DNA of 64,000 nt, from NCBI GenBank assembly GCA_009193035.1, contig SWDT01000050.1:1-64000 (forward strand). Reading direction: 5' to 3'. The DNA is from Halicephalobus mephisto. Taxonomy: Eukaryota > Nematoda > Chromadorea > Rhabditida > Panagrolaimidae. Shown here piece after piece: positions 58,020 through 64,000 of this stretch. Numbering within the stretch: the stretch's first letter is position 1; every line of letters starts with the position of its first letter. The position numbers and the translations under genes are program-made. The notes beneath the pieces are model-generated. The model worked only from the letters and a program-made list of their open reading frames with translations. It was not told the origin of the DNA and did no database searches.

Positions 58020-58235
58020 AAGATTGAAATTAGGATTTTTCGTGCTAAGACAAAAGTTTCAAAATTTGGATTTTCCGTGCTAAGACAAAACTTTAGAAAT
58101 TAGGATTTTTCGTGCTGAGACAAAACTTCCAAAATTAGGATTTTTCGTGCTGGGACAAAAGTTTCAAAATTAAGATTTTCCGTGCTGGGGCAAAACTTTA
58201 GAAATTTGGATTTTCCGTGCTGGGACAACATTTGT
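58020..58235. repeat. 36-bp minisatellite built on the TCGTGCTGAGAC motif
   Basis: AAATTAGGATTTTTCGTGCT followed by GAGACAAAACTTT recurs six times at intervals of about 35 bp. The repeated core GTGCTGAGACAAAA is the same word seen singly in many introns of the window. Confidence 0.85.
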
Positions 58236-58614
58236 GAATTTTTCTGTTTGAAAAAGTTATTTTATCTGAATTTATGGAACTTAATATTTGAGTTTTCGAA
58301 TCCAAACATGACTTGCGAATCTATCACAGCACGAAAAGTCCAAATTTTATCTCGAATTTTGGCTTTCAATTCCGACGAAACGAAATTCTTATCTTTTTCA
58401 TCATCAACTCAGTCAAACAAAAACGAATTCAAGTGATGACATCTGGAGAATATAAAATTCTTTAAATAAAAAATTAAAGAATTTCAAATAAAAATTTTTT
58501 CTAATTCCAAAAAAATTAAATAAGAAAATTTTTAAGTTTCAAAGAAAAACAATTTCTGAAAAAATTTTAAATTAAAAAATATTAGGAAAAATTCAAATAA
58601 GAAAGTTTTTTAAA

Positions 58615-58850
58615 AATATAAAAAATTGGTCTTAAAGGAGATTTTAGAATTTTAATTTTTTTTAATTTAAAGAATTGGTCTTAAAAGAGATTTTAGAATT
58701 TTAATTTTTTTTAATTTAAAAAATTGGTCTTGAAGAGAATTTTAGAATTTTAATTTTTAAAAATATAAAAAATTGGTCTTAAAAGAGATTTTAGAATTTT
58801 AATTTTTTTTAATTTAAAGAATTGGTTTCAGAGGGAATTTTAGAATTTTC
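58615..58850. repeat. 50-bp tandem repeat
   Basis: AATTGGTCTTAAAAGAGATT followed by TTAGAATTTTAATTTTTTTT recurs five times with a period of about 50-55 bp. Confidence 0.75.
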
Positions 58851-59096
58851 TGGAATTTTGATAAGCGGAGCGCGTGAGGACAGACCGAGTCAGTTTCTGT
58901 CGTGAATTGCCAGATTTATCTTTTTTCATTTTGAGGAACCTCGCTCACTCGCGCGGAAATTCAAAAATCACAAAAAATCATTTCTTTTATAAAAATAAAA
59001 AAGGATTTAAAAATTTTTAAGAAAAAATCGATTTTGATAGAAAATTTCAAAATTTATTTTTAAAGAAAATTTTAAAAATTATTTTTCTTGATTTTA

Positions 59097-59597
59097 GAAA
59101 ATTTTTCCGATAAAAATTTTGAGATTTTTAAAAGTTTTTGTGTCGCAAAAAAGGGAAAACTGGGCGAGTCACCTTCGGTACGAATTGCCAGTTATACCAT
59201 TTTTTCCACTTTTTGCTAATTTCGCGCGGGAATTCGAAAATTTCAAAAAAAATCAAAAATTAAAATTTCGAAAAAAAAGTTAAAAATTAAGATTTCAAAA
59301 AAATTACAAATTAAAATTTCAAAAATTTTCGGAACAAAAAAAACAGCTTTATTTTGATAGAAAATTTTAAATTTTTTTCGCAAAAATTTGAAAAAAAATA
59401 TTTTTATAAAAATTTAAAAATAAAAAATAGAAAATTTTTTCGATAAAAATTTTGAGATTTTTAAGAATTTTTAAGTGTCGTAAAAAGGGAAAACTGGGCG
59501 AGTCACCTTCGGTACGGATTGCCAGTTATACCATTTTTTCCACTTTTTCCATTTTTGCTAATTTCGCGCGGGAATTCAAAAATTTCAAAAAAAAACC
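59097..59597. repeat. two near-identical copies of a dispersed repeat
   Basis: Copies at about 59097-59262 and 59430-59597 share GGGAAAACTGGGCGAGTCAC, CTTCGGTACG.ATTGCCAGTT and TTCGCGCGGGAATTC in the same order. A more diverged copy sits at 58860-58980, and related pieces occur in the MICAL-like gene's last intron. Confidence 0.75.
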
Positions 59598-59631
59598 GTT
59601 TTTATAAAAAAATTAAAAATTAAAAATTGTA

Positions 59632-59916
59632 TCAAAATTCTTCCAGAATAAACTTATTTGAACACGGAAAACAAGGAGTAAAAGCCATTGCTGAAGACAT
59701 CGTGGCGACCCTTGTTGTCTTCGGCAGAGGAAAAACGGGCAACTGAGCTCCTCGTGCCCAATTGGGACGGCCGGATAGGGAAAGCAAAGCTGCACACGCC
59801 GCTTTTTCTTCCTTCATCCGCTTCAATTCCTTCAAATAAGCAAAAGCCAAGTCCTCAGATAATTTTATAAAATTATTTTTTGAGGGTACACGGTGTGCAT
59901 TCTGTATCAAGGTACA
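59632..59916 (-). CDS. possible terminal exon or small gene, unrecognised
   Basis: After a GATACAG acceptor at about 59917 a minus-strand frame reads KLSEDLAFAYLKELKRMKEE, KAACAALLSLSGRPNWARGA, QLPVFPLPKTTRVATMSSAM and ends NKFILEEF with a stop at 59632. It is markedly higher in GC than the surrounding repeats and has amphipathic helical character. No upstream exon or start was found, and no family is recognised. Confidence 0.35.
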   Translation of the reverse strand, partial: CTLIQNAHRVPSKNNFIKLSEDLAFAYLKELKRMKEEKAACAALLSLSGRPNWARGAQLPVFPLPKTTRVATMSSAMAFTPCFPCSNKFILEEF

Positions 59917-59984
59917 TGAAACGGCCGATATAAAAATTTTAAAATTTGCAATTTTAGACAAATTTGTTGTTTTTTATGTTTATA

Positions 59985-60480
59985 TTTGTAAAAAATTTTA
60001 AATTAAATTAAAATCTGTAGTTTACTGGCAACTAGATCACTATCAAAGTCAAATTAAAATCCGCACCTTGCCGGCAACATTCGGGCAGATAGGTGACAAT
60101 TTTTAGATTTATATTTATATTTGAAAAATTTTTAAATTAAAACCCGCACTTTGCCGGCAAATTTTCGACGAATTGATGGGAATTTTTAGATTTATATTTG
60201 TAGAAACTTTTAAATTAAAATCCGCACCTTGCTGGCAACATTCGGGCAGATACTTGACAATTTTTAGATTTATATTTATATTTGAAAAATTTTTAAATTA
60301 AATTAAAATCTGTAGTTTACTGGCAACTAGATCACTATCAAAGTCAAATTAAAATCCGCACCTTGCCGGCAACATTCGGGCAGATAGGTGACAATTTTTA
60401 AATTTATATTTATATTTGTAAAAACTTCAAAATTAAAATCTGCAATTTACTGGCAGTATTTGGGTAAGCTAGTGTATTTA
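59985..60480. repeat. tandem repeat with TTGCCGGCAA words
   Basis: AAATTAAAATCCGCACCTTG followed by CCGGCAACATTCGGGCAGAT recurs about five times with unit lengths of roughly 85-95 bp. A longer unit including CTGTAGTTTACTGGCAACTA occurs twice, about 305 bp apart, so there is a higher-order duplication. Confidence 0.8.
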
Positions 60481-60864
60481 ATTGCTGCAGAAAACTAAAG
60501 TTAATGTTGATTTTGACTGTTTTATAGACATCGACATTAGAATTTAAAACCGAATGAAACCGTTGAGCTAACAGAAGTCAATTTTCGTTTTTGTTTGAAC
60601 TTGAATTTGGGACAGACATATGTTGCAACAACTGGTATTCCACGACGGTGTCAAATCCGTTGAAAATCAATGATATCAGTTTTCACTTATTTTAAAATTC
60701 AGAAAAAAACAAAAAAAACTAAAAAAATTTTAAAGTTATATATAACTAAATTGTAGAAACAATTACAGTTAATAAAATAAAATTAAATTAAATTAAATAA
60801 AACTAAATTTTAAAAAATTTTTAAATTATTGAAATTTTTATAAAATGTGCGGTTTTCGTGAAAC
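60481..60864. other. chin-1-like upstream region
   Basis: AT-rich; should hold the promoter. No specific element was identified. Confidence 0.4.
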
Positions 60865-62344
60865 ATGTTTTTCTCGAACGAAGGGTCCCGCCGCGAATTG
60901 GACACACTGGGACGAGACGGACTCGCGACAGTTCGTAATCTGTGGTGTAAGATGGAGGACGATTGGCTGCAAGGGGGCTATTGGAAACAGAATCTCTACT
61001 TGCTTCAGGAAAAAGCCCCAAGGCCGATACTTGTGAGATGCCAAAGACGGATATTCAATCGACCTCAATGTTACGGAGACGAATTTCACGGACTTATTGA
61101 ACGTTCTGAAGCGGAAACGGTTGGAATTTTAATAAATAAATAAATCAATAATTTTTTCAGATGCTTCGGAATACCGGAGAAGGGTCCTATCTGGTTCGGG
61201 CCTCGAAAAGATCCGAAAACGCCTTCACACTTTGCATATTGTTCGACAACAACGTCCTAAATTACAAGTTGTTCTTCGACGGCATGCATTATGTCGGGGA
61301 AAAACGGTTTGAGACGATAGAACTCCTAGTGGCGGATGGATTAATCTCAATGTTCATCGACAAACATGCTTCTGAATATATCAAGAAGATGGCGGACGAG
61401 GCTGTCTATGAACAATCGCCCTATTCGCAGTACAACAAAAACGAAGACGCTGTTCTTCAACCCCGAGTCAGACCCGCGAAACCCCGGCCCCATAATTTCA
61501 GTCCTTTCACGTTCAAGATTCCCCATTATTGCGATTTTTGCCGGAACTTCATGTGGGGACTCGTCCAGCAAGTAAGTCCGGTTTTAATTTTCCAGGAAAC
61601 TAAACGAGGCCGCTTTAGGGAGTTCGTTGCATGGATTGCGGATTTGCTGCTCATAAAAGATGTAGCGAACAGGCCAGACATGATTGTCGACCGGAAGCCA
61701 AGTACGTGAAACGAATGTTTGCCGTCGATTTAAGCACGTTGTGCATGGCTCACTCGGTTAACGTTCCTCCTGTCCTCGTCAAATGCATCGAGGAAATTGA
61801 ACGACGAGGAATTACTCAAGAAGGGATTTATAGAGTTTCTGGATCTCACGAACAGATGGAGAAGTTGAAAAGACAATTCGACCTCGGAATCAACGTTGAC
61901 CTGGCTACTGTAGAGGACATCCACACTGTTTGTGGATTGTTGAAGTTGTATCTTCGGCTTCTGCCTCAGCAGCTGGTGCCTTATTCTGTTTTCAGGTCCC
62001 TGCTCCAGGCATTCACCATGGCTACAGATCACCATGAGCGGATTAAAAAGTGCAGGTAATTAGTACTTGGAAAATCCTTCTTAAAGTTTAATTTTAGATC
62101 AGAATTAGCGGAATTAAATGAAGCCAATGCTTACACTCTTAATGTGCTTCTGGAGCATCTACGTAAAGTTGCCCAAAACAGTAATGTAAATAAAATGACG
62201 TCGGAAAATTTGGCAACTATATTTTCTCCGACAATTTTCTGTGCCGGCGAGAAACCTGCCCTTCCCCAACAACAACATCAACTACTGTATTTCCTAATCA
62301 CAACCCCCCGGATCATCACCTCTGTGGAGTATCCTAAAAATTAA
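60865..62344 (+). CDS. chin-1: chimaerin: SH2, C1 and RhoGAP domains
   Basis: Four exons (60865-61119, 61161-61571, 61619-62055, 62098-62344) join in phase to 449 aa. An SH2 domain spans about 60-155, with the phosphotyrosine-binding Arg in GSYLVRASKR. A C1 domain at 196-245 has the complete H/C zinc pattern (HNFSPFTFKIPHYCDFC, CMDCGFAAHKRC, HDC), so diacylglycerol binding is plausible. A RhoGAP domain runs from about 255 to the end, with the arginine finger in GIYRVSG (Arg 294) and a conserved KLYLRLLPQQLVPY. This order defines chimaerins, which turn off Rac downstream of DAG and tyrosine kinases. Before exon 3 a decoy acceptor (TTTTCCAG, 61595) would shift the frame; the downstream GCTTTAG at 61618 restores C1. 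The start at 60865 is the first ATG in frame; a longer N-terminus from an upstream exon is possible. Confidence 0.93.
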
Positions 62345-63859
62345 CATAACGCTTCGGGTTTTATCATTCAAGCTCAGTTTTTTGATCTCTTGTGGTGCTA
62401 AATTTATAAATTTTACTGCCTTTAATAAAAAGAAAAATTCAAATTTTGCAAATTAATTTTTTTAAATAAAAAAATTCAAATTTTATAAATTTATTTTTTT
62501 AAATAAAAAGAAAAATTCAAATTTTATAAATTAGATTTTTAAAATTGAAATTTTGTAAGTTTTTATTTTTTAAATAAAAATGAAAATTTAAAAACTTTAA
62601 ATTTTGTAAATAATAATTTTGGAAATTACATGGTAAAGTAATTTTTGAATTTATAAATTGTCATTATTGTGAGTCATGATTAAGGAAATTTGTAACTTTT
62701 AAATTGGTGAATAACAATAAAAACTACAAATTTTTGAATTTAAAAATTATTGATTTTCACCACAATAAAAAATATAAATTTTTCTAAATTTCGAAAATGA
62801 ATAAAAAAAATAACTTTTAAAAATTTATTTTTTCGAAAATAAATTAAAAATTTATAAATTTTTATTTAAAAAAATTCAAGTTTTAATTTAAAAAATTTTT
62901 TAAAATAAATTTAAAAATTATTTTTTGAAACAACTTTGAAAATTATTTTTTTAAATAAAAATTAAAAAACAATAAAATTGAAATCTATAAATTGTTACTT
63001 CCGTTAATGACAAAAAATCATAAACCTGAAATTTCCAAATTGTTACTCTCATTAATCACGTAATGAAAAAACCAGAAATTTTCTCATTTTTAAATTATTA
63101 CTTTCGTTAATCACAATAAAAATTTACCAAAGAAGTGAAATTTATAATTTTTTTAAAAACAAAAAAATAAAAAATTAATATTTGAATGAAAAAATTTCTT
63201 AATCAAAAAGATGAAAATTTATAAATTATTTCAAAATTAAAAATTATAATTTTTTAATTTAAAGAAAAATTTTAATATAAAAAAAATCTATTTTTAATAT
63301 TTAAAATTTAAAAGTTTATGTTTTTAAAATTTTTTAATTTATTAAAAATCAATTTTTATTTTTAAAATTTATAATTTTAAAATTTTTTAATTGACAAAAA
63401 TCAATTTTTATTTTTAAAACTTTTATTTTTAAAATTTTTAATTTTAAAATTTTTTAATTGAGAAAAATTAATTTTTATTTTTAAAACTTTTATTTTTAAA
63501 ATTTTTAATTTTAAAATTTTTTAATTGAGAAAAATCAATTTCGAAAATTGAAATTTGAGCGTAATTCGATATCAATTTCGAAATTAAAATCAGGTTTTTA
63601 ATTTATTTTTAAATTTGATTATTTTAAAATTTTTAAAAAAGAAAAAATCAAAGACCAATCAAATTTGGAGATTTCGGAGATTTTCAAAAATGCCATTCTT
63701 GCGCGCCAAAATCTATCGAACGATTTTCGGCACAAGTGGATTTTTGATCCAGATTGATTAATTTTTTCTTACGAAAAATAAACTGGTTTTTTTTCGTTTC
63801 TGTCCACTATCGAAAATTTTTTTTGACTTTTTGATTCAAAAACAGTGATTGATTAAGTG
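62345..63859. repeat. AT-rich low-complexity DNA
   Basis: Consists almost wholly of A/T words such as TTTATTTTTAAAATTTTTAA. A unit of about 76 bp (ATTGAGAAAAATTAATTTTT and sequel) is repeated three times at about 63325-63545. No gene recognised. Confidence 0.6.
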
Positions 63860-64000
63860 TAATATTATTTGTATTTTTGAATATATTTTAACATTATTTA
63901 TATTTTTTAAACATATTTAACATTATTTTTATTTTTGAATATATTTAACATTATTTGTGTTTTTGAATATATTTAATTTTATTTATATTTTTTGAATATA
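63860..64000. repeat. tandem repeat at the right edge
   Basis: ATTATTTGTATTTTTGAATA followed by TATTTTAAC recurs four times with a period of about 35-38 bp and runs off the window. Confidence 0.75.

Noticed and set aside
58020..58235. Regular short repeats that could suggest a CRISPR array
   Set aside because: The spacers are not unique; the whole 36-bp unit repeats, and the context is eukaryotic with spliced genes. It is a minisatellite.
1..64000. tRNA genes
   Set aside because: I looked for the GGTTCGAATCC-type T arm on both strands and found none with a matching D arm and acceptor stem.

Overview
This window looks like nuclear DNA of a nematode, probably a rhabditid-type chromadorean. 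The evidence is: (i) an SL1-type spliced-leader RNA gene at 2581-2680, with a GT donor after the 22-nt leader, an Sm site and a terminal hairpin; (ii) three 5S rRNA genes; (iii) many 40-60 nt introns ending in TTTTCAG; (iv) nematode gene families, namely a DEX-1-like nidogen/EGF protein, a short astacin, a ShKT protein and a serpentine chemoreceptor; and (v) AT-rich introns sprinkled with a TCGTGTCGAGAC-like motif that resembles a common Caenorhabditis intronic repeat. The species cannot be named from the sequence. All gene models below were joined by hand from splice sites and checked for reading phase.

Layout, left to right. 1-848: broken paralog of the cysteine-cluster gene at 37.5-39.3 kb. 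1.3 kb: divergent 5S gene (minus). 2.6 kb: SL RNA. 5.2-6.9 kb: astacin protease (plus). 7.2 kb: MITE. 8.2-9.5 kb: frameshifted GT49/LARGE-like glycosyltransferase (minus). 10.7-11.1 kb: decayed Tc1/mariner transposase. 12.2-15.1 kb: Ser/Pro-repeat protein with a CCCFC tail (plus). 15.2-18.0 kb: MICAL-like LIM/bMERB protein (minus). 18.4-18.8 kb: 141-bp tandem repeat. 19.6-25.0 kb: dex-1-like gene (plus). 26.5-30.1 kb: SLC26 anion transporter (minus). 30.7 kb: Hsp70-like fragment. 31.4-31.9 kb: ShKT protein (plus). 32.9 and 36.2 kb: two near-identical 5S genes flanking a chemoreceptor (minus, 33.5-35.2 kb). 37.5-39.3 kb: cysteine-cluster protein (minus). 39.7 kb: TA-flanked MITE. 41.5-42.7 kb: PAPS transporter, pst-2-like (plus). 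43.0-44.1 kb: two inverted-repeat elements. 45.0-47.1 kb: Hsp70-like ATPase (minus). 47.8-51.0 kb: two unrecognised minus-strand genes. 52.7-57.6 kb: class II PI-transfer protein, pitp-1-like (minus). 57.6-60.5 kb: repeat-rich spacer. 60.9-62.3 kb: chimaerin, chin-1-like (plus). The rest is AT-rich repeat to the right edge.

The genes do not form an obvious pathway or operon. Several concern membranes and lipids (PITP/DDHD/LNS2, MICAL-L with NPF motifs, chimaerin C1) or sulfate (SLC26 and the PAPS transporter), but this may be chance. The observations most worth a second look are the SL variant with loop-only changes, the divergent 5S gene with compensatory helix changes, an in-frame stop followed by a conserved C-terminus in the cysteine-cluster gene, an NBD-only Hsp70 with a long N-terminal extension, a GC-AG intron in the PAPS transporter, a cluster of four perfect PUF sites, and broken or non-canonical junctions in the SLC26 and GT49 genes.
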